Made by a program: the position numbers and the translations under genes. From positions 372,001 to 436,000 of the forward strand of contig NZ_CP117437.1 of NCBI RefSeq assembly GCF_030687535.1: a stretch of 64,000 nucleotides of DNA, read 5' to 3'. The stretch is from Pseudomonas sp. FP2335 (GTDB lineage Bacteria; Pseudomonadota; Gammaproteobacteria; Pseudomonadales; Pseudomonadaceae). The notes under the pieces were generated by a model. The model was given only the letters and a program-made list of their open reading frames with translations. It made no database searches and was not told the DNA's origin. Below, piece by piece: positions 17,318 through 25,877 of the stretch (positions are counted from its first letter, which is position 1; each line of letters starts with the position of its first letter).

Positions 17318-18613
17318 CTATCCTTGGGAACGGCACCATTGTGCAGGATCGCTCGGGCGACCCTGCTGACGAATAGCGAAGTACAGCGCCGGGGTGTCCT
17401 GGCCACCACTGTTACCGACAGTGGAGATGGATTCACCGGCTTTTACAACATCACCTGCCGACTTGAGTAATGTCTGATTGTGGCCATAAAGGCTCAAATA
17501 GCCATTACCGTGATCCAAAATCACCAACAAACCGGCGCCCCGCAGCCAATCGGCAAACACCACGCGCCCACCGTGAACGGCATGCACCTGGCTACCGGCG
17601 GAGGCGCTGATCATCACGCCGTCCCACTTGGCACGGGTGTCATCACCACGGGTTTCCCCAAAGCGTGCCAGTAATCGACCATCAACAGGCCATGGAAGTT
17701 TGCCGCGGGCTGAAGCAAAAGGACCGCCGAAGTTCTCGCCGGCGCTGGAAACCAGTGGGCCAGGGGCTGCATGCGCCGGTTTACGCGGCGCCGGGGCGTC
17801 CGAGCTGGCGGCCAGCTCGGCCTCACGCTGGCGCTTTTTTTCGGCTTCCTGCTGGGCGATCAGCGCTTTTTGCCGCGCTTCTTCAGCCTCGCGTGCCTGG
17901 CGCGCCAGGGTTTCTTCAATGGTCTTGAGCACTTTGGCCAGGTCGGCCTGGTCCTGCTCGCGGGCCTGCAGCTTGGCGTCGCGGGCTTTTACGTCGTCAT
18001 TGAGCTTGGCCAAGGCCAGCTGGCGTTCCTTGCGCACCTGCTCCAGTTGGTCGCGCTGGGTGTCCAGGGCGGTTTTCTGGTCAAGCAGCTGCGATTGCTG
18101 GTCGGCAATTTCCTGTTCGACGTTGGCCAGTTGGCGCAGGGTTTCGTTGAAACCCTTCAATTGCGCGAGGCGCGCCTGGCTCAGGTAGTCGTAATAGGTG
18201 AGGGTGCGCGCAAATTTTTCCGGATTCTGCTGGTTGAGCAGCAGCTTGAGGTATTCCTGGCGGCCGCTTTGGTAGGCGGCACGGGCCTGGATCGCGATCA
18301 GGCGTTGCTGTTCAACGCGGGCGCCCTGGAGTTTTTTTTTCTCAGCGTCGAGTCGCTCCAGTTCCGACTCGCTCTTCTTTAGTTCTTTTTGCAGCTCCTG
18401 GACTTGCTTCTCCAGCTTGCCCATCTCGGTCTCTGTGCCGCGCAGGTCTTTCTGCACCCCGGATTTTTCTTCCTGGAGCTTGCCGAGCAGCTTTTTCAGC
18501 TCGGTAATGTCCTGACGCGTGGCGTCCAACTGTTGTTGGGTTTGTGCGCGCTCATCGGCAAACGCCGGTTGGAGCAGGCAGGCAAGGGCAAGGGTAATCA
18601 GGGCGCGAAGCAT
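17318..18613 (-). CDS. envC: Murein hydrolase activator EnvC
   Basis: The 431-residue protein has a signal peptide (MLRALITLALACLLQPAFA) and a long coiled coil (about residues 22-250, rich in Glu, Lys and Gln). An Ala/Pro linker leads to a C-terminal LytM/M23 domain (VHAVHGGRVVFADWLRGAGLL, then LDHGNGYLSLYGH). EnvC recruits and activates septal amidases at division with FtsEX. The LytM domain lacks the full Zn-ligand set, as expected for an activator. A longer frame begins at a TTG at 18682, but the internal ATG fits the signal peptide. It is 30 bp upstream of ctpA. Confidence 0.93.
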   Translation of the reverse strand: MLRALITLALACLLQPAFADERAQTQQQLDATRQDITELKKLLGKLQEEKSGVQKDLRGTETEMGKLEKQVQELQKELKKSESELERLDAEKKKLQGARVEQQRLIAIQARAAYQSGRQEYLKLLLNQQNPEKFARTLTYYDYLSQARLAQLKGFNETLRQLANVEQEIADQQSQLLDQKTALDTQRDQLEQVRKERQLALAKLNDDVKARDAKLQAREQDQADLAKVLKTIEETLARQAREAEEARQKALIAQQEAEKKRQREAELAASSDAPAPRKPAHAAPGPLVSSAGENFGGPFASARGKLPWPVDGRLLARFGETRGDDTRAKWDGVMISASAGSQVHAVHGGRVVFADWLRGAGLLVILDHGNGYLSLYGHNQTLLKSAGDVVKAGESISTVGNSGGQDTPALYFAIRQQGRPSDPAQWCRSQG

Positions 18614-18760
18614 AGAGGCGGGCGACACCAGGGAAATGGACGGCCTAGTATGCCCGGCAAGCGCTGCAAAAAAAACGCCCAATTCGGGCTGGTGGGCAAG
18701 ATAGGTGCCGAGCGGTGGGGAGATGGCAAAAGGACATCTTCCAGACGACGCAAAACCAAT

Positions 18761-18848
18761 GTGGGAGCGGGCTTGCCCGCGAATACGGTGTGTCAGTCAC
18801 TGAAGCTGTCGACTGAACGAACGCATTCGCGGGCAAGCCCGCTTCCAC
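18761..18848. repeat. REPIN (GCGGGCTTGCCCGCGAA type)
   Basis: Head-facing REP units GTGGGAGCGGGCTTGCC and its complement lie 88 bp end to end, between the 3' end of gpmI and envC. The distal unit has one substitution (CTTCCAC). Confidence 0.9.
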
Positions 18849-18872
18849 AAGGGGTTGGTGGTGTGCTGTGGA

Positions 18873-20399
18873 TCAGACCAGAATCGAAGTGCCGGTCATT
18901 TCAACCGGCTTCTCCAGCCCCATCAGCTTCAGCATGGTCGGCGCCACATCCGCCAGCACGCCGCCTTCGCGCACTTTCAGGTCGCGCTTGCCCACATAGA
19001 TGAACGGCACCGGCTCGGTGGTGTGGGCGGTGTGGGCCTGGCCGGTGGATTCGTCGGACATCTGCTCGCAGTTGCCATGGTCGGCGGTGATCAGCGCTTC
19101 GCCACCGACTTTCTCCAGAGCCTCGACGATACGGCCGACGCAGGTGTCCAGGCATTCCACGGCCTTGATCGCGGCGGCGAGGTTGCCGCTGTGGCCGACC
19201 ATGTCACCGTTGGCGTAGTTGACCACGATCACGTCGTAACGCTGGTTGTCGATGGCGTCGACGATCTTGTCGGTGACTTCCGGTGCGCTCATTTCCGGCT
19301 GCAGGTCGTAGGTGGCGACTTTTGGCGATGGGATCAGGATGCGCTCTTCGCCCGGGAACGGTTCTTCACGGCCGCCGGAGAAGAAGAAGGTCACGTGGGC
19401 GTATTTTTCGGTTTCGGCAATGCGCAGCTGGGTCTTGCCGTTTTTCGCCAGGTAGTCGCCCAGCACGTTTTCCAGGCTGCCCGGTGCAAACGCGGCGGGG
19501 GCCGGGATGCTGGCGGCGTATTGGGTCAGGCCGACGTAGTGCACTTTCGGCTGGCGCGCGCGCGCGAACTCTTTGAAGTCATCCTCGACAAACACGCGGC
19601 TCAGTTCGCGGGCACGGTCGGCGCGGAAGTTCATGAACACCACGGCGTCGCCGTCTTCGACTTTGACCGGCTCACCGATGGTGGTGGCTTTGACGAACTC
19701 GTCGCTTTCGCCACGGGCGTAGGCGGCTTCCAGGCCTTGCTGGGCGGTGGCGGCGTTGAACTCGGCCTGGCCGTCGACGATCAGGTTGTAGGCCTGGGAC
19801 ACGCGGTCCCAGCGGTTGTCGCGGTCCATGGCGAAGTAGCGGCCGATGAGGCTGGCGATGCGGCCCTTGCCCAGGGCGGCGAAGGCGGCGTCGAGCAGTT
19901 CGATGGACGATTGCGCGCTTTTCGGCGGGGTGTCGCGGCCGTCGAGGAAGGCGTGCAGGTAGATCTTGTCGGCACCGCGCTTGAAGGCCAGCTCGGCCAT
20001 GGCGACCAGGTGGTCCTGGTGGCTGTGCACGCCGCCATCGGACAGCAGGCCCATGAAGTGCACGGCCTTGCCGGCAGCGACAGCTTTATCGACGGCGGCG
20101 CAGAGGGTTGGGTTCTCGAAGAACTCGCCGTCGCGGATCGCTTTGGTGACGCGGGTGAAGTCCTGATAGACCACTCGTCCGGCGCCGAGATTCATATGGC
20201 CGACTTCCGAGTTGCCCATCTGGCCGTCCGGCAGGCCGACATCCATGCCGGAACCCGAAATCAGGCCGTTGGGCATGCTGGCGGTCAAGCGGTCGAGGAC
20301 CGGCTTGTCGGCCGCGTACACCGCGTTGTCGTGGTGGCTTTCGCTGTGTCCGAAGCCATCGAGAATTATCAGGACCAAAGGTTTAGGCGTAGTAGTCAT
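18873..20399 (-). CDS. gpmI: 2,3-bisphosphoglycerate-independent phosphoglycerate mutase
   Basis: GpmI interconverts 3- and 2-phosphoglycerate in glycolysis and gluconeogenesis. The 508-residue alkaline-phosphatase-superfamily enzyme has the metal-binding start [12 protein letters not shown], the phospho-Ser motif [17 protein letters not shown] near residue 65, and the C-terminal [11 protein letters not shown] metal ligands. The ATG (MTTTPKPL) with GAGAGGA upstream is preferred over an extended frame to 20477. It lies divergent from the rhodanese-grxC-secB cluster and 259 bp upstream of envC, with a REPIN between. Confidence 0.97.
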   Translation of the reverse strand: MTTTPKPLVLIILDGFGHSESHHDNAVYAADKPVLDRLTASMPNGLISGSGMDVGLPDGQMGNSEVGHMNLGAGRVVYQDFTRVTKAIRDGEFFENPTLCAAVDKAVAAGKAVHFMGLLSDGGVHSHQDHLVAMAELAFKRGADKIYLHAFLDGRDTPPKSAQSSIELLDAAFAALGKGRIASLIGRYFAMDRDNRWDRVSQAYNLIVDGQAEFNAATAQQGLEAAYARGESDEFVKATTIGEPVKVEDGDAVVFMNFRADRARELSRVFVEDDFKEFARARQPKVHYVGLTQYAASIPAPAAFAPGSLENVLGDYLAKNGKTQLRIAETEKYAHVTFFFSGGREEPFPGEERILIPSPKVATYDLQPEMSAPEVTDKIVDAIDNQRYDVIVVNYANGDMVGHSGNLAAAIKAVECLDTCVGRIVEALEKVGGEALITADHGNCEQMSDESTGQAHTAHTTEPVPFIYVGKRDLKVREGGVLADVAPTMLKLMGLEKPVEMTGTSILV

Positions 20400-20490
20400 A
20401 GATCCTCTCGTGGCGGTAATAAAGGAAGGCGATTGAAAAGGGAGTGGCAGTTTAAAGCGAAGTTCCAACCGCGTCACCGCTTTACGGGGG

Positions 20491-20518
20491 TTGGCCCCCC
20501 CTGACGGCTGTGTATACT
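20491..20518 (+). promoter_or_regulatory. Candidate sigma-70 promoter of the rhodanese-grxC-secB cluster
   Basis: TTGGCC at 20491-20496, a 16-bp spacer and TATACT at 20513-20518 lie about 33 bp before the rhodanese-gene ATG. A TG dinucleotide precedes the -10. Confidence 0.55.
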
Positions 20519-20550
20519 TACCGCCATTTTAACGCCCTGGAACCTCCTTG

Positions 20551-20964
20551 ATGGTTGATCACCTGATTGCATTTGCCACTGCCCATTATCTGCTCGTGGG
20601 TGCCTTCGTCATCCTGCTGGCGCTGCTGATCGCTCACGAGATGAGCCGTGGTGGCCGCAGCCTGAGCACATCGGAGCTGACCGCGCTGGTCAACAAGGAT
20701 GAGGCCGTTGTCGTGGACATCCGCCCGGTCAAGGAATTTGCCGCCGGCCATATCGTCGGAGCCCTGAACATTCCACAGGACAAGCTGGTCGCGCGCATGG
20801 CCGAGCTGGAAAAGCACAAGGCCAAGACCATTATCCTGGTCGACGCCCAGGGCCAACACGCCGGCACCCACGCCCGCGAAATGCTCAAGGCCGGTTTCAC
20901 TGCCGCCAAACTGTCCGGCGGTATCGGCAGCTGGAAAGCCGACAACCTTCCGCTGGTGAAGTGA
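20551..20964 (+). CDS. yibN: Membrane-anchored rhodanese-like protein (YibN type)
   Basis: The 137-residue protein has an N-terminal membrane helix (about residues 10-28) and one rhodanese domain (about 40-135). The usual active-site loop cysteine is not evident: the loop reads LVDAQGQHAGTHAREML, with Ala/Gln where sulfurtransferases have Cys. It is therefore probably not a classical sulfurtransferase. An upstream TTG overlaps the frame, but the ATG is preferred. It lies two bases before grxC in the conserved yibN-grxC-secB order. Confidence 0.88.
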   Translation: MVDHLIAFATAHYLLVGAFVILLALLIAHEMSRGGRSLSTSELTALVNKDEAVVVDIRPVKEFAAGHIVGALNIPQDKLVARMAELEKHKAKTIILVDAQGQHAGTHAREMLKAGFTAAKLSGGIGSWKADNLPLVK

Positions 20965-20965
20965 T

Positions 20966-21217
20966 ATGAGCCAGGTTGTCGTATATTCCAGCGATTGGTG
21001 CCCTTACTGCATGCGGGCCAAGGCCTTGCTGGAGCAGAAGGGCGTTGCCTTCGAAGAGATCAAGGTCGACGGCAAACCCCAGGTGCGTGCCGAGATGGCC
21101 CAGAAAGCGGGGCGCACGTCCGTGCCGCAGATCTGGATCGGCACCCGGCATATCGGTGGTTGCGACGACCTGTTTGCCCTGGAGCGCGCCGGCAAGCTTG
21201 ATGCGCTGCTCGCCTAA
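20966..21217 (+). CDS. grxC: Glutaredoxin 3
   Basis: This 83-residue dithiol glutaredoxin has the active site CPYC (residues 12-15) and the glutathione-binding TSVPQIWIG and GGCDDL segments. It reduces protein disulfides and glutathionylated proteins in the cytoplasm. It is tightly spaced with the upstream rhodanese gene (TGATATG) and 34 bp from secB, so the three probably form one transcript. Confidence 0.97.
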   Translation: MSQVVVYSSDWCPYCMRAKALLEQKGVAFEEIKVDGKPQVRAEMAQKAGRTSVPQIWIGTRHIGGCDDLFALERAGKLDALLA

Positions 21218-21251
21218 CCCCTAAAAGACCCCAAGATCACAAGGATCTGCG

Positions 21252-21731
21252 ATGACTGACCAACAGAACACCGAAGCTGCGCAAGACCAAAGCCCACAGT
21301 TCTCGCTGCAGCGCATCTACGTGCGTGACCTGTCGTTCGAAGCGCCGAAAAGCCCGGCCATCTTCCGTCAGGAATGGACCCCAAGCGTCGCGCTGGACCT
21401 GAACACCCGTCAAAAGGCACTGGAAGGCGACTTCCACGAAGTCGTGCTGACCCTGTCGGTCACCGTCAAGAACGGCGAAGAAGTTGCCTTCATCGCTGAA
21501 GTGCAACAGGCCGGTATCTTCCTGATCCAGGGCCTGGACGAAGCCTCCATGAGCCACACCCTGGGCGCGTTCTGCCCGAACATCCTGTTCCCGTATGCCC
21601 GTGAGACCCTGGACAGCCTGGTCACCCGTGGCTCGTTCCCGGCGCTGATGCTGGCTCCGGTGAACTTCGATGCCCTGTACGCGCAAGAGCTGCAGCGCAT
21701 GCAACAGGAAGGTTCTTCGACGGTTCAGTAA
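21252..21731 (+). CDS. secB: Protein-export chaperone SecB
   Basis: The 159-residue SecB binds unfolded precursor proteins and delivers them to SecA. Family signatures are [19 protein letters not shown] at the N-terminus, the beta-sheet [17 protein letters not shown], and the C-terminal [15 protein letters not shown]. It works as a tetramer in the cytoplasm. It ends the yibN-grxC-secB cluster and is followed by a REPIN. Confidence 0.97.
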   Translation: MTDQQNTEAAQDQSPQFSLQRIYVRDLSFEAPKSPAIFRQEWTPSVALDLNTRQKALEGDFHEVVLTLSVTVKNGEEVAFIAEVQQAGIFLIQGLDEASMSHTLGAFCPNILFPYARETLDSLVTRGSFPALMLAPVNFDALYAQELQRMQQEGSSTVQ

Positions 21732-21752
21732 TCCTGAACCTGACGCAGAACT

Positions 21753-21848
21753 AAATGTGGGAGCGGGCTTGCTCGCGAATGCGGTCCATCAGTCGATATT
21801 TTCAGTGACTGACACACCGCTTTCGCGAGCAAGCCCGCTCCCACATTT
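21753..21848. repeat. REPIN (GTGGGAGCGGGCTTGC type)
   Basis: Nearly perfect head-facing REP pair: both ends carry AATGTGGGAGCGGGCTTGC or its complement with GCTCGCGAA inside. It sits between the convergent secB and trmL genes and may terminate or insulate both. Confidence 0.95.
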
Positions 21849-21859
21849 GTTATGCGGTG

Positions 21860-22315
21860 CTATCTAAAGCCCAGCTGGCGCCAGCCTTCGTAAACAGCGA
21901 CGGCCACGGTGTTGGACAGGTTCAGGCTGCGGCACCCTTCACGCATCGGCAAACGCAAGCGATGCCCGTCAGGCAAGGCATCCAGCACCTCGGCCGGCAG
22001 GCCACGGCTTTCCGGGCCGAACAGGAAGGCGTCGCCTTCGGCAAAGCTGGCATCATGGAACGGCCGCGAGCCCTTGGTGGTGAACGCGAACAACCGTGGG
22101 TGGCCCAGGCTTTCCAGGCAGCTGGCCAGGTCGGCGTGGCGCTTGAGCGTGGCGTACTCGTGGTAGTCCAGCCCGGCACGGCGCAGGCGTTTATCGTCCA
22201 TGTCGAAGCCCAGGGGCTCGATCAAATGCAGGTGGCAGCCGCTGTTGGCGCACAGCCTGATAACGTTGCCGGTATTCGGCGGAATTTCTGGTTGAAAAAG
22301 GATGACGTGAAACAT
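21860..22315 (-). CDS. trmL: tRNA (cytidine(34)-2'-O)-methyltransferase
   Basis: The 151-residue SPOUT-class enzyme methylates the wobble ribose of tRNA-Leu isoacceptors. Motifs are FQPEIPPNTGNVIRL at the N-terminus, FGPESRGLP near residue 100 and the knot segment SLNLSNTVAVAVYE at the C-terminus. The start ATG (complement of 22313-22315) shares two bases with the ATG of the divergent gene on the plus strand. A much longer minus frame exists upstream but lacks family similarity. Confidence 0.95.
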   Translation of the reverse strand: MFHVILFQPEIPPNTGNVIRLCANSGCHLHLIEPLGFDMDDKRLRRAGLDYHEYATLKRHADLASCLESLGHPRLFAFTTKGSRPFHDASFAEGDAFLFGPESRGLPAEVLDALPDGHRLRLPMREGCRSLNLSNTVAVAVYEGWRQLGFR

Positions 22316-22754
22316 GCACGGCTCCGAAGGTAAAGATGCGCTGCATTCTACCCCCGAAGACGACCCAAGGCCGAAGCTAATGCCGAGGGTCATGGGCTCT
22401 TTGGCGATTGTCGGCATGATGGTCGGGCTGATGATTGGCCGCCTGACCACGCCGGACCCGGTTGAACTGCAACAGGTCGAGACCGCCGCGGACGGTGTGG
22501 TGGTGTGGTTCAACAGCGAACCCAAGCTGCATGGCGAGCTGATCGATGGCACCGTGGCGCTGCTGTTCGACGCCAAGGGCAAGGCCGCCGGCGGGCAACT
22601 CAAGGTCAATGACAAGGATGTGAACTGGCGCGTGCGCAAGACCGATGGCGGCTTGCTGCTGAACCTGGTGGCGGCTCGGCCGTTGCGCGGGGAGTGGAAG
22701 GGCGAGAAGGCCGACGGCCGCTGGCGGTTGGAGATCCATCTCCAGGAGCAATAA
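22314..22754 (+). CDS. Small membrane-anchored protein of unknown function
   Basis: The 146-residue protein has a polar N-terminus, one membrane helix (about residues 26-42) and a basic beta-rich periplasmic-type domain (KVNDKDVNWRVRKTDGGLLLNL). I do not recognise a domain. If the first ATG is used it overlaps the trmL start by two bases. An alternative ATG at 22380 would leave the helix almost at the N-terminus. Its position between trmL and ntrC corresponds, as I recall, to P. aeruginosa PA5126. Its stop codon overlaps the predicted 3' end of the minus-strand sRNA. Confidence 0.7.
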   Translation: MHGSEGKDALHSTPEDDPRPKLMPRVMGSLAIVGMMVGLMIGRLTTPDPVELQQVETAADGVVVWFNSEPKLHGELIDGTVALLFDAKGKAAGGQLKVNDKDVNWRVRKTDGGLLLNLVAARPLRGEWKGEKADGRWRLEIHLQEQ

Positions 22755-22963
22755 AAGAGGGAGTTCCCGGCCTGCCTGTACCAGGGCTCCCAAAACGGGC
22801 TGAAGCCGCAACGACTTCGGTGTTAAAGAGGGAAGCCCCGGCCTGCCTGTACCGAGGTTCCCGAAACGGGGGCGGGGCGCGACGCGGTTCGCATCAAGCA
22901 CCCCAGGGTGTAAAGAGGGGATTCTCGGCCTGCCTGTACCAAGGTCCCCGAAACCGGGTTGTA
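22751..22963 (-). ncRNA. nrsZ: NrsZ-type nitrogen-regulated sRNA (three-module)
   Basis: Three imperfect direct repeats of 46-47 nt lie at 22754-22799, 22825-22870 and 22912-22958. Read on the minus strand each has CCCGTTTCGGG-like, then GGTACAGGCAGGCCG, then a short GGGA...TCCC hairpin and CTCTTT. A sigma-54 element on the minus strand predicts a start near 22963, and the last module ends in a hairpin plus TCTTTT near 22751, giving about 213 nt. P. aeruginosa NrsZ is known as a roughly 226-nt RpoN/NtrC-dependent RNA next to ntrC that is processed into similar modules. Position, promoter type, module number and length agree. The assignment is by architecture, not alignment. Confidence 0.8.
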
Positions 22964-22973
22964 CAGGGGTTAT

Positions 22974-22989
22974 TGCAGGGTGCGTGCCA
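22974..22989 (-). promoter_or_regulatory. Sigma-54 promoter of nrsZ
   Basis: The minus strand reads TGGCACGCACCCTGCA: the -24 half is a perfect TGGCACG, spacing to the -12 GC is exact, and there is one mismatch (C for T) in TTGCA. The predicted transcription start is near 22963, five bases before the first sRNA module. Confidence 0.8.
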
Positions 22990-23029
22990 GAGTGGCCGAG
23001 TTGTGCCAAAAAATTACTACAGAAAGCGC

Positions 23030-23052
23030 AAAGCCCCGGAATACGGGGCTTT
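23030..23052. terminator. Hairpin terminator between nrsZ and ntrC
   Basis: The perfect 9-bp stem AAAGCCCCG/CGGGGCTTT has a 5-nt loop. It lies downstream of ntrC on the minus strand and could end that transcript; the flanking T-tracts are interrupted on both sides. Confidence 0.65.
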
Positions 23053-23116
23053 GGTGGTTTCTGGCTGCTGTTTTTTTCAGCGCGGCCAGGATTTGAAGCG
23101 CTAAACCTGTGCCCGA

Positions 23117-23146
23117 TGCCGGTTCATGGTGCATTCAAGCGGTGCA
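23117..23146. promoter_or_regulatory. Candidate NtrC enhancer sites for nrsZ
   Basis: Two overlapping 17-bp dyad-like sites occur: 23117-23133 ends in a perfect TGGTGCA half-site, and 23130-23146 reads TGCA...GGTGCA. They are centred about 160-175 bp upstream of the predicted nrsZ start, an ordinary distance for NtrC activation of sigma-54 promoters. Confidence 0.55.
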
Positions 23147-23173
23147 CATCCCCGAAGTTTATGGCGATCCAAA

Positions 23174-23262
23174 TGTGGGAGCGGGCTTGCTCGCGAAAGC
23201 GGTGGGTCAGACAGAACATGTGTGCCTGTTACACCGTATTCGCGAGCAAGCCCGCTCCCACA
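23174..23262. repeat. REPIN (GTGGGAGCGGGCTTGC type)
   Basis: Head-facing REP pair TGTGGGAGCGGGCTTGCTCG and its complement, 89 bp end to end, immediately downstream of ntrC. A further partial ACAAGCCCGCT unit abuts the right end. Confidence 0.93.
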
Positions 23263-23302
23263 CAAGCCCGCTAGCAAATTGGATTTTCAGTGGAGCTGAG
23301 AA

Positions 23303-24739
23303 TCAGGCGTCATCGCCCTCGTCATCATCTCCACCGTCAACCTTCATTCCCAATTCCTTGATCTTGCGCGTCAGGGTATTACGCCCCCAACCCAGCAACA
23401 CCGCGGCATCGCGACGGCGACCGGCGGTGTGCTTCAAGGCGGTTTCGATCATGATGCGCTCGAACGCCGGCACGGCGCTGTCCAGCAGGTTCGACTGGCC
23501 GCGAGCCAGGGCCTGGTCGGCCCATTGGCGCAATGCCTGCTCCCAGTTGGTCACCGGCGCCGAGTCCTGCGGCAGGCTCAACAGCTCCGGCGGCAGGTCG
23601 CTGATGTGCACTTCGCGGCCGGACGCCATTACGGTGATCCAGCGGCAGGTGTTTTCCAGTTGGCGCACGTTGCCGGGCCACGGCAGGTTCTTCAGGTATT
23701 CCTCGGTCTCGCTTTTCAGCAGCTTCGGCTCGACGGCCAGTTCCTGGGCGGCGCGGCTGAGGAAGTGGCGGGCCAGGGTCGGGATGTCTTCGCGACGGTC
23801 CGACATGCGCGGGATGTGGATACGGATCACGTTGAGACGGTGGAACAGGTCCTCACGGAATTTGCCCGCATGCACCAGGGTTTCGAGGTTCTGGTGCGTC
23901 GCCGCGATGATGCGCACGTCGACCTTGACCGGCGTGTGCCCGCCCACGCGATAAAACTCGCCATCGGCCAGTACGCGCAGCAAGCGTGTCTGGGTGTCGG
24001 CCGGCATGTCGCCGATTTCATCGAGGAACAACGTGCCGCCGTCGGCCTGTTCAAAACGCCCGCGGCGCAGGTTGGCTGCGCCGGTGAACGCGCCTTTTTC
24101 GTGGCCGAACAGCTCGGACTCCATCAGGTCCTTGGGAATCGCCGCCATGTTCAGCGCGATGAACGGCGAGGCCGCCCGTGGGCTGTGACGGTGCAGGGCG
24201 TGGGCCACCAACTCTTTACCAGTGCCCGACTCACCGTTGATCAGCACGGTGATGTTGGAGTGGCTCAAGCGCCCGATGGCGCGAAACACTTCCTGCATCG
24301 CCGGCGCTTCGCCGATGATTTCCGGGGTGCGGGCCAGGGCGGGTGGGGCTTCCTGGCTTTGCTGTTCCTGGGCGTGCTGGTTGGCGCGCTTGACCAGCGC
24401 CACCGCCTCGTCCACGTCGAACGGTTTGGGCAGGTATTCAAAGGCGCCGCCCTGGTAGGACGCCACAGCGCTGTCCAGGTCCGAGTGCGCGGTCATGATG
24501 ATGACCGGCAGGCGCGGGTGTTGCTCACGGATGCGCGCCAGCAGGTCCAGGCCACTGGCGCCGGGCATGCGGATGTCGGAGATGATCACGTCGGGCTGCT
24601 GGCGTGCCAGGCGGCTCATCACGCCGTCGGCGCTGTCGAAGCTCTGGGTGGTCATGCCTTCCTGTTGCAAGGCTTTCTCGAGGACCCAGCGGATAGAACG
24701 GTCGTCATCGACGATCCAGACAGTTTCACTACGGCTCAT
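23303..24739 (-). CDS. ntrC: Nitrogen regulator NtrC (sigma-54 activator)
   Basis: The 478-residue response regulator has a receiver domain (phospho-Asp in VIISDIRMPGAS near residue 54). The AAA+ domain has Walker A GESGTGKE near 168, the sigma-54 contact loop GAFTGA near 216 and Walker B FLDEIGDM. The C-terminal Fis-type helix-turn-helix (RRRDAAVLLGWGRNTLTRKI) is followed by an Asp/Glu-rich tail. It activates sigma-54 promoters under nitrogen limitation after phosphorylation by NtrB. Its start overlaps the ntrB stop by 4 bp. Sites like its dyad lie upstream of glnA, ntrB and nrsZ in this window. Confidence 0.98.
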   Translation of the reverse strand: MSRSETVWIVDDDRSIRWVLEKALQQEGMTTQSFDSADGVMSRLARQQPDVIISDIRMPGASGLDLLARIREQHPRLPVIIMTAHSDLDSAVASYQGGAFEYLPKPFDVDEAVALVKRANQHAQEQQSQEAPPALARTPEIIGEAPAMQEVFRAIGRLSHSNITVLINGESGTGKELVAHALHRHSPRAASPFIALNMAAIPKDLMESELFGHEKGAFTGAANLRRGRFEQADGGTLFLDEIGDMPADTQTRLLRVLADGEFYRVGGHTPVKVDVRIIAATHQNLETLVHAGKFREDLFHRLNVIRIHIPRMSDRREDIPTLARHFLSRAAQELAVEPKLLKSETEEYLKNLPWPGNVRQLENTCRWITVMASGREVHISDLPPELLSLPQDSAPVTNWEQALRQWADQALARGQSNLLDSAVPAFERIMIETALKHTAGRRRDAAVLLGWGRNTLTRKIKELGMKVDGGDDDEGDDA

Positions 24740-25821
24740 GTCGATGGGGCTCCTTGTTCCAGAGGCAGAAAGATCGAGAACGTGGTGTGGCCAGGATGGC
24801 TCTCACATTCGATCAGACCCTGGTGCTGGCTGATGATGTTCTGGGTAATGGCCAGGCCCAGCCCGGTACCGTCCGGGCGGCCGCTGACCATGGGAAAGAA
24901 GATGGTTTCCTGGAGTTCCGCAGGAATGCCGGGGCCGTTGTCGATGATCTCGACCTTGGTCACCAGGCGATGGCGCACGTGGCCGATGGTGAACTGGCGC
25001 AGGGCGCGGGTGCGCAGGCTGATGCGGCCCAGGCGCAGCTCGTTCTGGCTGCTGATGGCCTGCATGGCGTTGCGCACGATATTGAGCACCGCCTGGATCA
25101 TCTGTTCGCGGTCGATCAATACGTCGGGAATGCTTGGGTCGTAGTCGCGCACCAAGGTGATGCAGCCCTGGCTTTCGGCCTCGACCAGCTGGCAAACGCG
25201 CTCCAGGACCTCGTGCACGTTGGTCATCGCCAGGGAGGGCAGCTTGTTGGAGCCGAGCATGCGGTCCACCAGGTTACGCAAGCGGTCGGCTTCCTCGATG
25301 ATGACGTTGGTGTAGTCCTTGAGGTTGTCGTCCGGCAGCTCGCGGGCGAGCAATTGCGCGGCGCCACGGATGCCGCCCAGGGGGTTCTTGATCTCGTGGG
25401 CCAGGCCGCGCACCAGCATCTTGCTGGTCTCCTGCTTGGACAGTTGCGCTTCTTCCTTGGTGATACGCAGCAGGCGGTCGCGGGGGTGAACTTCGAGCAG
25501 CAGCAGGGTGGCGCCATTGCTGAGGATCGGGGTTACGGCGTAGTCGACGGTCAGCGTCTGGCCGGTGAGTGCGGTGAGCATCGCCTCGCGCTTGGTGAAT
25601 GGGTGTGCCTGCTCCACCGCCTGGCGCAGTGAGCTCAAGGCTTCGGCCGACTCGGTGAACAATTCGCTGATGAACTGCCCATGGCTGCGCTGACCACTGA
25701 TGGCCAGGAGCATCTCTGCCGCCGGGTTCATGTACTCAAGGCGCAGGTCGTCATTGAGCAGGATGGTCGCGGTGGTCAGGTTGTCGAGTAACAAACGGTG
25801 CAGTGCATCACTGATGGTCAT
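24736..25821 (-). CDS. ntrB: Nitrogen sensor kinase/phosphatase NtrB
   Basis: The 361-residue cytoplasmic histidine kinase has an N-terminal PAS domain (about residues 10-115). The phospho-His H-box is GLAHEIKNPLGGIRGAAQLL near residue 140. The ATPase motifs are N (IVRNAMQAI), G1 (IDNGPGIP) and G2 (GTGLGLAI). It phosphorylates or dephosphorylates NtrC under control of PII proteins. It is translationally coupled to ntrC. A sigma-54 element and an NtrC-like dyad upstream suggest autogenous control in addition to any read-through from glnA. Confidence 0.97.
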   Translation of the reverse strand: MTISDALHRLLLDNLTTATILLNDDLRLEYMNPAAEMLLAISGQRSHGQFISELFTESAEALSSLRQAVEQAHPFTKREAMLTALTGQTLTVDYAVTPILSNGATLLLLEVHPRDRLLRITKEEAQLSKQETSKMLVRGLAHEIKNPLGGIRGAAQLLARELPDDNLKDYTNVIIEEADRLRNLVDRMLGSNKLPSLAMTNVHEVLERVCQLVEAESQGCITLVRDYDPSIPDVLIDREQMIQAVLNIVRNAMQAISSQNELRLGRISLRTRALRQFTIGHVRHRLVTKVEIIDNGPGIPAELQETIFFPMVSGRPDGTGLGLAITQNIISQHQGLIECESHPGHTTFSIFLPLEQGAPST

Positions 25822-25877
25822 CAGGACCTCTTTTGGAGCAAGGCGCGGGCTTGAGGCACACGCTGATACAAGGAAAA

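Noticed and set aside
18614..18682. N-terminal extension of EnvC from a TTG
   Set aside because: It would add 23 residues before a good signal peptide.
22983..23005. tRNA-like sequence (GCCAGAGTGGCCGAGTTG)
   Set aside because: It resembles the 5' arm of a Ser/Leu tRNA, but no anticodon or T-arm follows and no acceptor pairing is possible; it overlaps the sigma-54 promoter.
22694..23104. 136-codon plus-strand open frame over the repeat region
   Set aside because: It runs through the three sRNA modules and the sigma-54 element, and its translated repeats (GLPVPG, CLYRGS) reflect the RNA repeats rather than a protein family.
21753..23262. Spaced palindromes as a possible CRISPR array
   Set aside because: The palindromes are isolated REPINs separated by genes, without regular spacers or cas genes.
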